Shown here one piece after another: positions 44,275 through 51,929 of a stretch of DNA of 64,000 bases. Positions within the stretch are counted from its first letter, which is position 1; every line of letters starts with the position of its first letter. Location of the stretch: NCBI GenBank assembly GCA_016786865.1, contig JAEUVE010000003.1, positions 62,001-126,000 of the forward strand, in the 5' to 3' direction. The notes below the pieces were generated by a model. The model did no database searches and was not told the DNA's origin. It saw nothing but the letters and a program-made list of their open reading frames with translations. Source of the stretch: Sediminibacterium sp. GTDB lineage: Bacteria; Bacteroidota; Bacteroidia; Chitinophagales; Chitinophagaceae. The position numbers and the translations under genes are program-made.

Positions 44275-44532
44275 TCAGGAGGTTTTAAGCGCCTCGTCTT
44301 TCAGTTTGCCTTCCAGATCGGACACCAGTTGTTTGGCTTTGGCCAAAAGTTGCTGGAGGGATTCTTCAGCAGTATCAATACCGGCTTTAAAATCGTCTTT
44401 AAGATCGGCAGCGTTCAGTTTCAGTTCCTCTGCCAACTCTTTTCCTTTCTCCGTATTCATGTATAAAGCCAGCGCAGATCCGGCCAGTGCACCCAGCAAA
44501 AGTCCGGATATAAATTTATGGTTATCGCTCAT
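44275..44532 (-). CDS. YtxH domain protein
   Basis: An 85-residue protein. The N-terminal GLLLGALAGSALALYMNTEKGKEL is the YtxH motif: a short glycine-rich membrane segment followed by the TEKGKEL helix start. The rest is a charged amphipathic helix (residues 30-82). YtxH proteins are associated with general stress in Bacillus; the mechanism is unknown. It is the first gene of the three-gene set and is divergent from the AI-2E transporter gene, with 50 bases between starts. Confidence 0.85.
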   Translation of the reverse strand: MSDNHKFISGLLLGALAGSALALYMNTEKGKELAEELKLNAADLKDDFKAGIDTAEESLQQLLAKAKQLVSDLEGKLKDEALKTS

Positions 44533-44558
44533 ACAATCTTATTTAGAGATGAAATGAA

Positions 44559-44566
44559 TACATTTG
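44559..44566 (+). promoter_or_regulatory. -7 element of the AI-2E family transporter gene
   Basis: TACATTTG matches TAnnTTTG exactly and is 16 bases before ATG 44583; the upstream TTTG is not evident. Confidence 0.45.
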
Positions 44567-44582
44567 TTACAAGTTACTCAAA

Positions 44583-45650
44583 ATGCAGCAGGAAATAAAA
44601 TTAAAGCGCTACTTTTTTCTGGGGATTATCCTCCTGATCGGCGCATTGCTGGTAGCCAGCCTTGCAGAATTCCTGACCGCATTTCTGGCAGCCATTATGT
44701 TTTATGTGCTGAGCAAACATCCGGTGGATTGGCTGGTGCGAAAAAAGGGATGGGGAAAGAGTGCGGCGGCCATTTTAACGATCATTGTATCCTTCTTTAT
44801 TATTCTGTTGCCCATGTCGATGGTGGTGGCTATGCTGTATAAAAAAGTGCTGCTGTTTTCGCAAGACACCAGTCTGTTGCTGGAGCCATTGAAGCAACTG
44901 GATATTGAATTGCAGGATCGTTTTCATTTTGTATTGTTGTCCGAAAAAAATCTGGCCAAGGCGCAGGTATGGCTCACCGATTTTCTGGGGTCATTGCTTA
45001 ACCAGGGATTCAACCTGGTGAGTTCCATTGCCATGATGTATTTCTTTTTGTATTACATGATCGTGAACATCAACCGGATGGAAGCGGCCATTGTTTTATA
45101 CCTGCCATTCGAAAAGTCGAAGATTGAATTGTTCGGACACGAACTGAAAGCGCAGACCTTCAGTAATGCAGTGGGCATACCGCTGATAGCAGTGGTGCAG
45201 GGCTTTCTGGCATATGTGGCATTCTACACCACGAATGTGCCACAGGCCATATTCTGGGCGGTGTTAACCGGGCTGGCATCATTGCTGCCTATTATCGGAA
45301 CCGGACTGGTGTGGATACCGGTGGGATTATACCTGATTGGCAATGGTGGCACCTGGCAGGGCATCGGGGTGATCCTCTGGGGATTCCTGTTTTTGGGAAT
45401 TGCCGATAATGTGATCCGTTTTTTACTGGCCAAACGAATGGCCGATGTGCATCCGATTGTAACCGTGCTGGGCGTAATTATGGGATTGAAATATTTTGGT
45501 ATCACCGGGCTGATCTTCGGGCCACTGATCATTTCCTACTTCCTGATTCTGTTGCGGATTTATTATTCCGAATACCAGAACAAAACACCGTTGCCACACA
45601 GAAGAAAGAAAACGGTGCCCACGCCGTTTAAGCTGCCGTTTATACGTTAA
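44583..45650 (+). CDS. AI-2E family transporter (PerM/YdiK/TqsA type)
   Basis: A 355-residue membrane protein with about eight helices: two near residues 8-45, one at 58-80, a soluble region (about 90-130), and a cluster from 140 to 330. The LPIIGTGLVWIPVGLYL and FGITGLIFGPLIISYF segments are typical of the family, including its C-terminal conserved glycine/proline block. The family includes autoinducer-2 exporters and sodium/proton antiporters, so the substrate is uncertain. The C-terminus is basic (HRRKKTVPTPFKLP). Confidence 0.88.
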   Translation: MQQEIKLKRYFFLGIILLIGALLVASLAEFLTAFLAAIMFYVLSKHPVDWLVRKKGWGKSAAAILTIIVSFFIILLPMSMVVAMLYKKVLLFSQDTSLLLEPLKQLDIELQDRFHFVLLSEKNLAKAQVWLTDFLGSLLNQGFNLVSSIAMMYFFLYYMIVNINRMEAAIVLYLPFEKSKIELFGHELKAQTFSNAVGIPLIAVVQGFLAYVAFYTTNVPQAIFWAVLTGLASLLPIIGTGLVWIPVGLYLIGNGGTWQGIGVILWGFLFLGIADNVIRFLLAKRMADVHPIVTVLGVIMGLKYFGITGLIFGPLIISYFLILLRIYYSEYQNKTPLPHRRKKTVPTPFKLPFIR

Positions 45651-45722
45651 GGTTATTAAAAAGTATTTATCCGGTCGTGTTTACTTTTGCTCAATGCTCT
45701 TGAGCGTTTTGCCAGGCAACTG

Positions 45723-46022
45723 TTATGCAGCCGGGGCACTGAACCTGGGGATTGAATCCAAAGTAGCTTTGAGTAACAGATGCTCTTCTTCAATATCAAA
45801 ATCGTCCTGTAAACCCAACCAGAATTTAGCAGAATTTCCAAAATACTTCGAAAAACGAAGGGCTGTATCTGCTGTAATTCTGCGATACCCTTTAACGATA
45901 GCGGAAATTCTTGTTTGTGGAATTCCAGTGTCTTTGGAAAGCCTGTACGCTGAAATGCCAAGAGGAACGAGAAATTCTTCTTGTAAGACTTCTCCGGGAT
46001 GAATGTTTTTGAGCTTTTTCAT
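45723..46022 (-). CDS. HigA/VapI-type helix-turn-helix antitoxin, no HigB found
   Basis: A 99-residue protein with the HigA signature: IHPGEVLQEEFLVPLGIS at the N-terminus, the HTH ISAYRLSKDTGIPQTRISAIVKG (about residues 24-46) and the tail RFSKYFGNSAKFWLGLQ. HigA normally follows a HigB RNase and represses the pair. The upstream gene on the same strand (38 bases away) is a coiled-coil membrane protein, and I find no HigB-like frame within 1 kb. It is either an orphan regulator, a remnant of a lost pair, or partnered with the neighbour. Confidence 0.88.
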   Translation of the reverse strand: MKKLKNIHPGEVLQEEFLVPLGISAYRLSKDTGIPQTRISAIVKGYRRITADTALRFSKYFGNSAKFWLGLQDDFDIEEEHLLLKATLDSIPRFSAPAA

Positions 46023-46060
46023 TTTTAGCGTTTAATAAGGATCGCAGATCACGCAAAACC

Positions 46061-46354
46061 TTATTTAAAGTAGAGGCCAATGATGGCGCTCATTAAGGCA
46101 ATGAAAGCAGCGCACATCCAGCGAATCAACCGGGCTTCCGTTTCCGCAATCTTCACCTCCGTTTCAGTAATCTTGTTTTCCAGTTTACCCGTTTCCTTCG
46201 CAAGATCTTCACGGGTAGCCAGTAAGGTGCAATCCAGTTCATGACGCTTATTTAGTTTTGCGTCAACAAAATTCACCAATGCCTCCGCTTCCTGATCTCC
46301 CAGTTTGGGTTTCAGCAGTTGAAACAGTTGTATTTCAGATATAGAAAGTGTCAT
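46061..46354 (-). CDS. Small coiled-coil protein with C-terminal membrane anchor (DUF1640/CCDC90-like)
   Basis: A 97-residue protein. After an N-terminal helical part (ISEIQLFQLLKPKLGDQEAEALVNF) comes a heptad stretch (about residues 43-75, KETGKLENKITETEVKIAETEAR) and a terminal hydrophobic helix (LIRWMCAAFIALMSAIIGLYF). This is the layout of DUF1640/CCDC90-like proteins. It lies 38 bases upstream of the HigA-type gene and could be cotranscribed. Its promoter region is one copy of the 70-bp element duplicated before the gene at 47299. A TAGTTTTG element ends four bases before the ATG. Confidence 0.72.
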   Translation of the reverse strand: MTLSISEIQLFQLLKPKLGDQEAEALVNFVDAKLNKRHELDCTLLATREDLAKETGKLENKITETEVKIAETEARLIRWMCAAFIALMSAIIGLYFK

Positions 46355-46357
46355 GAG

Positions 46358-46425
46358 GCAAAACTAAGGAAGAGGGGGACCGCAACAACAGGTATTTGTA
46401 CTGAATTTTTTGGGGGAAACACGGG
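46358..46425. repeat. Duplicated promoter element, copy A
   Basis: Imperfect direct repeat of copy B at 47364-47433. The best-conserved part is 27-28 identical bases (46384-46411: CAACAACAGGTATTTGTACT then GAATTTTT). Outside that, GCAAA-CTAA-GAA-GGGG is shared. On the minus strand it contains TTGTTG, a 19-base spacer and TAGTTTTG (46366-46359), a complete promoter for the gene at 46354. An imperfect dyad, CAGGTA-TTTG-TACTG, lies in the conserved core. Confidence 0.7.
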
Positions 46426-46461
46426 ATATTGTTTATGCTTACTATCTAAGATACAAAGCAC

Positions 46462-46489
46462 AAAAAAAGGGCACTCATGGCACCCCTTT
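46462..46489 (-). terminator. Terminator behind the DUF4760-like gene and 13-codon ORF
   Basis: A short stem AAAGGG (46466-46471) with CCCTTT (46484-46489) and a 12-base loop; on the minus strand it runs into a T run (46468-46462). Only six base pairs are certain. Confidence 0.5.
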
Positions 46490-46509
46490 GTTTATAGATT
46501 TGTTACCGA

Positions 46510-46551
46510 TTACCAACCGGAAGCTTCATAATTTACTTTTACCTTTTTCAT
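46510..46551 (-). CDS. Possible 13-residue ORF (MKKVKVNYEASGW)
   Basis: An ATG at 46551 opens a 13-codon frame encoding MKKVKVNYEASGW, 80 bases after the DUF4760-like gene and immediately before the terminator-like hairpin. The basic start and aromatic/Gly end are unusual for random DNA, but at this length chance cannot be excluded. No family is known to me. Confidence 0.25.
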   Translation of the reverse strand: MKKVKVNYEASGW

Positions 46552-46630
46552 ATCATTTTATTTAATGGCGATTACAGGCTTTATAAATGTATATACTTAT
46601 CAGAACAAAAACGTCAAATAAATGTAAAAA

Positions 46631-47299
46631 TTATACTGTCACAGGCTTTTTCCATCGTTCAGCCATATTGGTAAAATTAATCCAAATACGTGGGGATTTG
46701 TTTGTATTTCGCTTATACTCAATGTAAAAACCAAAGTCCATCACATAGCCAACACAAACTCCGGACAAGTAGTCGAACATAAAAGGATCATCCAGAATTC
46801 CTTTTTCTATCCCAATTGCTACACACTCCATGTAGTTAAAAATTGACACCAGCGCTGATCTGGCTGACTCATCTTCATCTAATATTTTAGAAAAATCAAT
46901 CGCTTTATTTTCATCTATTAAATGTTTATTCTTTGTAAACATAAGTTTGGTAATCTTAAGATTTTCTACCATGGATGGTTTAAACCACTCACTCGCACAG
47001 GCATAAGACATCGTAATCTTATTATTAAGACGATCATGAGCAAATTTTATTTGATTATGCTCGTAATTGATCACTGAATAAAAAATACCAATGAATACCG
47101 ATCCGCAAGCCACCACCACTGATAAATTTTTTAATTTTTCGATATCTGCAGACTGATTGTACACACTGGTTCCTATAATGGAAATACAAACAATTGAAGC
47201 TATTACAAAAACAAGGCGATAATAAAAGATAAATCCAACCGTAGCATTAATTGCCCTTTCAATTCCATATACAGAATAAGACGGAGTTTCGTTCTTCAT
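46631..47299 (-). CDS. DUF4760-like membrane protein, AT-rich accessory gene
   Basis: A 222-residue protein. Two helices near the N-terminus (about residues 28-46 and 58-78) precede a cytoplasmic domain with SIFNYMECVAIGIEKGILDD and YVMDFGFYIEYKR, which resembles DUF4760. That family is unassigned and often sits in variable, defence-type regions. The gene is distinctly richer in A and T than its neighbours and uses AT-ending codons, which suggests transfer. It lies between the two copies of the 70-bp element; copy B supplies a promoter (TAGGTTTG at 47373-47366) and a 66-base leader. Confidence 0.7.
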   Translation of the reverse strand: MKNETPSYSVYGIERAINATVGFIFYYRLVFVIASIVCISIIGTSVYNQSADIEKLKNLSVVVACGSVFIGIFYSVINYEHNQIKFAHDRLNNKITMSYACASEWFKPSMVENLKITKLMFTKNKHLIDENKAIDFSKILDEDESARSALVSIFNYMECVAIGIEKGILDDPFMFDYLSGVCVGYVMDFGFYIEYKRNTNKSPRIWINFTNMAERWKKPVTV

Positions 47300-47363
47300 G
47301 TAGTTTTGATTTCAGTCAAATAGCAGCTAAAACATTTTCATCTCAGCTGTAGCAATGTGATAC

Positions 47364-47433
47364 AGCAAACCTAAAGGAATGGGGAACAGCCAACAACAGG
47401 TATTTGTACTGAATTTTTGAGGAAAGAACACGC
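47364..47433. repeat. Duplicated promoter element, copy B
   Basis: Direct repeat of copy A (46358-46425), with the identical core at 47392-47419. On the minus strand it contains TTGTTG, a 17-20-base spacer and TAGGTTTG (47373-47366), a perfect TAnnTTTG for the DUF4760-like gene. The remaining bases between 47300 and 47489 show no gene. Confidence 0.7.
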
Positions 47434-47489
47434 GGGTTTGCCAATGCAATCATTGATCAGTCACACTTCAATCCAAACAAGTAACACCA

Positions 47490-48203
47490 CTAAAAATACA
47501 TCAGCGCCTGATACAGCAGGGCTGCGGCTATTGCACCGCCAAGGGGTGCGAGGATGGGTACCCAGGCATAGGCCCAGTCGCTGCTGCCTTTGTGTTTGAT
47601 GGGCAGCAAACTGTGCATGATGCGCGGCCCCAGGTCGCGCACGGGATTGATGGCATAACCGGTAGGACCACCCAGACTCAGTCCAATGCCCAGCACTACC
47701 AATGCAACAGGCAGGGCATCGAGCGAACCCAGGCTGTTCGAAGACTTGGTAATAAAGAGAACGGTAAGCATGAAAATAAACGTAGCTAAAAATTCGGTGA
47801 TGAAGTTTTGCTGCGCATTGCGTATAGAAGGCGCAGTGGAAAATACGGCCAGCTGTGTTGCGGGATCCTTTGTTTCATCGAAGTGATGGCGGTAAATCAT
47901 CCAGACAAAAAGAGAACCGATCATAGCGCCGATCAGTTGTGCCAGCATATAGCCCGGCACCAGCGCCCAATCAAATTTACCAATCACTGCCAGCCCCACG
48001 GTAACCGCGGGATTCAGGTGAGCTCCACTTACATTGGCCGTTGTTAAAACGCCCACAAATACCCCGATGGCCCAGCCAAATGTAATGGCAATGAGACCGC
48101 CGTTAAAGCCTTTGGTTTTATGTAAAATCACATTGGCTACTACCCCATTGCCCAGTGTAATCAGCAGGGCGGTTCCCAGGGTTTCTGCAACAAAAACATT
48201 CAT
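47490..48203 (-). CDS. glpF: Glycerol facilitator (MIP/aquaporin family)
   Basis: A 237-residue six-helix channel. The first pore half-helix has AHLNPAVTVGLAV. The second reads GYAINPVRDLGPR, with NPV in place of the second NPA; the following Asp-Leu-Gly-Pro-Arg supplies the selectivity-filter Arg typical of glyceroporins. It lets glycerol enter by diffusion. It is the last gene of glpK-glpD-glpF, 35 bases after glpD. Confidence 0.94.
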   Translation of the reverse strand: MNVFVAETLGTALLITLGNGVVANVILHKTKGFNGGLIAITFGWAIGVFVGVLTTANVSGAHLNPAVTVGLAVIGKFDWALVPGYMLAQLIGAMIGSLFVWMIYRHHFDETKDPATQLAVFSTAPSIRNAQQNFITEFLATFIFMLTVLFITKSSNSLGSLDALPVALVVLGIGLSLGGPTGYAINPVRDLGPRIMHSLLPIKHKGSSDWAYAWVPILAPLGGAIAAALLYQALMYF

Positions 48204-48238
48204 ATGGCAGGTATTAATGGTTCAATCGTATTTGTAAT

Positions 48239-49759
48239 TTAAGCAAGTATATATTGCTGAGCAAGTTCATTGAATAAATTCACCTGCTCCGATGCCCAGC
48301 TATCGGGCTGGTGCAATTCAGCGGCCATAATTTCCGCCACTGCAGGCGCGGTTGCTACCGCTGCTCTTGCATCCAGGAACAACAAACGGATTCTGCGTGC
48401 CAGAAAATCTTCTACCGTCATGGCCATTTCGTTGCGAACGGCATACACCAGTTCCGCCCGCGTAAAAGGATAGGCAGGATGCAAACGCGCTGCCAATGCG
48501 GGTTGCGCGGCAATCCATTCCTGCATCATGCATTGTTTTTCCGCATCATTCCCAATCGGCAGTTCCCGCGTTATACAGGGGCTTTTGTCTTTTTGCTTAG
48601 ACACGAACAATGCATTGTTCACCGCATCCTCGGCCATCTTACGATAGGTAGTCCATTTGCCGCCAGTGATGGTAACCAGTCTGCTGGGCGCAACCACCAG
48701 GGTATGATCGCGACTCAGCAATGCAGTGGAAGCATTTTCATTAGCCCGCACCAGCGGACGCAGCCCGACAAATACCGATTGAACATCGCTGCGGCGCACC
48801 GTTGCACTGGTATAGCGGTTAAAATGTTCCAGAATGAATTCAATTTCCTCTCCCAGGGGTCTGGGTTCTATTTCAATGGTATCCACCGGTGTATCGGTAG
48901 TGCCCAGGACCACTTTGTTTTGCCAGGGCACGGCAAACAACACACGACCATCATCGGTTTTGGGAATCATCAGGGCATCTTTACCCGGAAAGAATACCGG
49001 ATCAATTACCAGGTGAATGCCTTGTGAAGGCGCTACAATTACATCGTGGCTGTCTTCGTCCATGTTCAGCACTGCATCGGTAAATACACCAGTTGCATTG
49101 ATCACTGCTTTGGCTTTCACAGTCAGCTGCCGACCACCCAACTGATCTTCTAACTGCACCCCGGTAATGATTCCCTTCTCTTTAATGAATCCGGTGGCTT
49201 TGGTATAATTCAGCAGTACAGCACCTTTAGCGGCAGCAGTTACTGCCAGGGCAGCACAAAGCGCACTATCGTTGAACTGACCATCGTAGTATAAAATACC
49301 GCCTTTTAGTTTGCGCGGATTAATGGTAGGCAAATGCTGAATGGTTTGTTTTTTATTGAGGTAATGCGTTTTACCCAACGAAAGTTTACCCGACATCAGA
49401 TCGTAGAACATCAGCCCCAGGGTGTAGTATATTTTTTCCCACCAGCCAAACACAGGAACCACAAAGGGTTGTGTGGAAGTAAGGGTGGGCGCATTCTTCA
49501 GCAGAAAGCCTCTTTCGCGCAGGGCTTCTCTTACCAGCTTGATGTTTCCCTGCGCCAGGTACCGCACACCACCATGCACCAGTTTGGTAGAACGGCTGGA
49601 AGTGCCTTTGCCAAAATCAAATTGTTCCACCAGTAAAGTGGAGCAACCCCTTGTTGCAGCATCCAGTGCCGCACCCAGACCAGTAGCGCCTCCTCCAATA
49701 ATTACTACATCAAATTCTTGCTGCTGCAAGGCTGCAGCCAGCATGGTACTTCTGTTCAT
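48239..49759 (-). CDS. glpD: Aerobic glycerol-3-phosphate dehydrogenase
   Basis: A 506-residue flavoprotein. The FAD-binding loop is VVIIGGGATGLGAALDAA, followed by GKGTSSRSTKLVHGGVRYL, the hallmark GlpD segment. VITGGKWTTYRKMAEDAV near residue 380 is the second conserved block. It oxidises glycerol-3-phosphate to dihydroxyacetone phosphate at the membrane and feeds electrons into quinone. It is 17 bases after glpK and shares its operon. Confidence 0.97.
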   Translation of the reverse strand: MNRSTMLAAALQQQEFDVVIIGGGATGLGAALDAATRGCSTLLVEQFDFGKGTSSRSTKLVHGGVRYLAQGNIKLVREALRERGFLLKNAPTLTSTQPFVVPVFGWWEKIYYTLGLMFYDLMSGKLSLGKTHYLNKKQTIQHLPTINPRKLKGGILYYDGQFNDSALCAALAVTAAAKGAVLLNYTKATGFIKEKGIITGVQLEDQLGGRQLTVKAKAVINATGVFTDAVLNMDEDSHDVIVAPSQGIHLVIDPVFFPGKDALMIPKTDDGRVLFAVPWQNKVVLGTTDTPVDTIEIEPRPLGEEIEFILEHFNRYTSATVRRSDVQSVFVGLRPLVRANENASTALLSRDHTLVVAPSRLVTITGGKWTTYRKMAEDAVNNALFVSKQKDKSPCITRELPIGNDAEKQCMMQEWIAAQPALAARLHPAYPFTRAELVYAVRNEMAMTVEDFLARRIRLLFLDARAAVATAPAVAEIMAAELHQPDSWASEQVNLFNELAQQYILA

Positions 49760-49776
49760 GATTCCTGTTCAAACAA

Positions 49777-51261
49777 TTAATAACTCATCGCAGCGCCCAC
49801 GGCTTTGCTCCAACCAGCTGCGAGTTCGTTGCGTTGTGCCGCAGGCATCTGCGGCGTAAAGACACGCTCTTTTTGCCAGAGCGCCTGAATCTCTTCCACG
49901 TTGGTCCAATAGCCTACAGCCAGTCCGGCCAGGTAAGCAGCGCCCAATGCCGTTGTTTCGGTGGTAGTAGGCCGGATCACGGTGGTTTGCAGCAGATCGC
50001 TCTGGAACTGCATCAGGAGGTTGTTGGCCGTGGCTCCGCCATCTACGCGCAGCTCTTTAATAGCAATACTCGAATCGGCTTCCATTGCTTTCAGCAGATC
50101 CATGGTTTGATACGCAATGCTTTCCAAAGCCGCACGGGCAATATGACCACTGGTGGTACCCCGCGTAATTCCTACGATGGTGCCTTTGGCGTGTTGGTTC
50201 CAGTAAGGAGCACCCAGTCCTGCAAAAGCAGGAACAATGTATACACCTCCGGTATCGCTTACTTCCAGCGCAAGCCGCTCCACTTCGGCAGCGCTGCGAA
50301 TAATTTTGAGCCCGTCTCTTAACCATTGCACTACTGCACCGGCAATGAACACACTGCCTTCCAGTGCATACTGGGTATCGCCATTGATTTGCCAGGCAAC
50401 TGTAGTAAGCAGGTTGTTGGTGGAAGTCACCGGCCGGTTGCCGGTATTCATCAGCATGAAACAACCGGTGCCATAGGTATTCTTGACCATACCGGGGCTG
50501 GTGCACTGCTGTCCGAACAGGGCAGCCTGCTGATCACCGGCAATACCGGCGATTGGCACGGAATGCGCAGCCAGCGCGGTTTCTGTGTGTCCGTAAATTT
50601 CACTGCTGCTTTTTACTGCAGGCAGCATGGATGCAGGAATATTGAATAATTGCAGCAATTCATAATCCCAGTCGAGGGCATGAATATTAAAGAGCATGGT
50701 GCGCGACGCATTGGAAACATCCGTTACATGCACTTTGCCGTTGGTGAGTTTCCAAACCAGCCAGCTGTCGATGGTGCCAAAAAGGAGTTCTCCTTTTTCT
50801 GCACGTTCACGGGCCCCGCTCACCTGATCCAGAATCCATTTTACTTTGGTAGCAGAAAAATAAGCATCAATGATCAGGCCGGTCTTCTGTTGAATTTCAG
50901 CGGCTTTGCCATTGGCTTTTAAGGTATCGCAGTAAGCGGCGGTTCTTCTGTCCTGCCATACGATGGCGTTGTACACGGGCATGCCGGTGGTCTTGTCCCA
51001 AACCACGGTGGTTTCGCGCTGGTTGGTGATGCCGATGGCTGCCATGTTTTTAATGCTCATCCCTGCTTTGGAAATGGCTTCAGCAGCCACGCCAATTTGT
51101 GTACTCCAGATTTCATTGGCATCGTGTTCTACCCAACCGGGTTGCGGAAAATGCTGTGTGAATTCTTTTTGTGCCGAGGAAACAATGGTTCCTTTTTTAT
51201 CAAATACAATGGCACGACTGCTGGTAGTGCCCTGATCAAAAGCAAGGATATACTGTTGCAT
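49777..51261 (-). CDS. glpK: Glycerol kinase
   Basis: A 494-residue FGGY-family kinase. The N-terminal [15 protein letters not shown] is the phosphate-1 loop. [10 protein letters not shown] and [14 protein letters not shown] follow, and the C-terminal [22 protein letters not shown] region binds ATP. It phosphorylates glycerol to glycerol-3-phosphate, the substrate of the next gene product. It is the first gene of the operon. No glpR-like regulator is next to it. Confidence 0.97.
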   Translation of the reverse strand: MQQYILAFDQGTTSSRAIVFDKKGTIVSSAQKEFTQHFPQPGWVEHDANEIWSTQIGVAAEAISKAGMSIKNMAAIGITNQRETTVVWDKTTGMPVYNAIVWQDRRTAAYCDTLKANGKAAEIQQKTGLIIDAYFSATKVKWILDQVSGARERAEKGELLFGTIDSWLVWKLTNGKVHVTDVSNASRTMLFNIHALDWDYELLQLFNIPASMLPAVKSSSEIYGHTETALAAHSVPIAGIAGDQQAALFGQQCTSPGMVKNTYGTGCFMLMNTGNRPVTSTNNLLTTVAWQINGDTQYALEGSVFIAGAVVQWLRDGLKIIRSAAEVERLALEVSDTGGVYIVPAFAGLGAPYWNQHAKGTIVGITRGTTSGHIARAALESIAYQTMDLLKAMEADSSIAIKELRVDGGATANNLLMQFQSDLLQTTVIRPTTTETTALGAAYLAGLAVGYWTNVEEIQALWQKERVFTPQMPAAQRNELAAGWSKAVGAAMSY

Positions 51262-51297
51262 AAAAGACTTTGCAACAAGATACAGAAATTGCCCGGC

Positions 51298-51837
51298 TTA
51301 CTTCAGGAAAACATGCAGGCCGGCAGCGCCCAGAAAAGCATATTCTGCTTCGCCTTTGTTCACCCGCATGCGGCCATAATCGAGTTCTGCAGAAAAACTT
51401 ACCTGCCCACCCAGCCACCATTCCAGCCCGGCGCCTGTGCAAAAAACCGGCAGGGTTCCGGCACTAAAAGTAGTGGTGTTTACGCGGCTGTTCATCTGCA
51501 ATAAAATATCCTCTGCAGTTACCGGTTCTATATTCAGCAGACCGGCGCTGGCCATGATAAATGGTTCAATGCGCAAAGCATAATCCTCGTCTGCAGGAAT
51601 CCTGCAGGTATAGCGCAAACCGTAGTAACGGAGCGAACCAGCGCCATCCATTGATTTTGTTTTGAAAGGAGCAGCAACGGCCTGAACAGCAGAAGCAGGA
51701 GAAAGGGTATACCTGAAACTCAACCCTAAAATACGATCCGATAACTGGGCTCCGAATCCCCATTTCTTTTTCAACTCCTGCGCATCCGCAGCGGGAGAAA
51801 AGCAAAACATACTGATGAATACCAACAACTGTTTCAT
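51298..51837 (-). CDS. Secreted outer-membrane beta-barrel-like protein
   Basis: A 179-residue protein with a signal peptide (MKQLLVFISMFCFSPAADAQ, cleavage probably after ADAQ). The mature part alternates short hydrophobic and polar beta segments with aromatic ends (GLSFRYTLS, SLRYYGLRYTCRI, GAGLEWWLGGQVSFSAELDYG) and finishes in a strand LGAAGLHVFLK, the design of a small outer-membrane barrel. No named family is recognised. It lies 36 bases upstream of glpK on the same strand, so read-through is possible. Confidence 0.75.
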   Translation of the reverse strand: MKQLLVFISMFCFSPAADAQELKKKWGFGAQLSDRILGLSFRYTLSPASAVQAVAAPFKTKSMDGAGSLRYYGLRYTCRIPADEDYALRIEPFIMASAGLLNIEPVTAEDILLQMNSRVNTTTFSAGTLPVFCTGAGLEWWLGGQVSFSAELDYGRMRVNKGEAEYAFLGAAGLHVFLK

Positions 51838-51929
51838 ACACCAAAGTGTTTAAAGGTTACTGGTTTTTCAATGGAATGCATGGGCCTTGCGCCCATTTCA
51901 CATCGGAAATTTCAACAATATAGCAGTAT

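Noticed and set aside
45689..45705. Hairpin GCTCAA/TTGAGC after the AI-2E transporter as a terminator
   Set aside because: Six-base stem followed by GTTTTGCC with no convincing T tract; too weak to annotate.
45892..46080. Possible HigB toxin fragment overlapping the HigA-type gene
   Set aside because: The frame is an alternative-frame shadow of the HigA sequence; its residues show no RelE/HigB pattern.
51880..51896. Hairpin ATGGGC/GCCCAT behind envC as a terminator
   Set aside because: Only 6 bp and no T run on either strand; termination cannot be supported.
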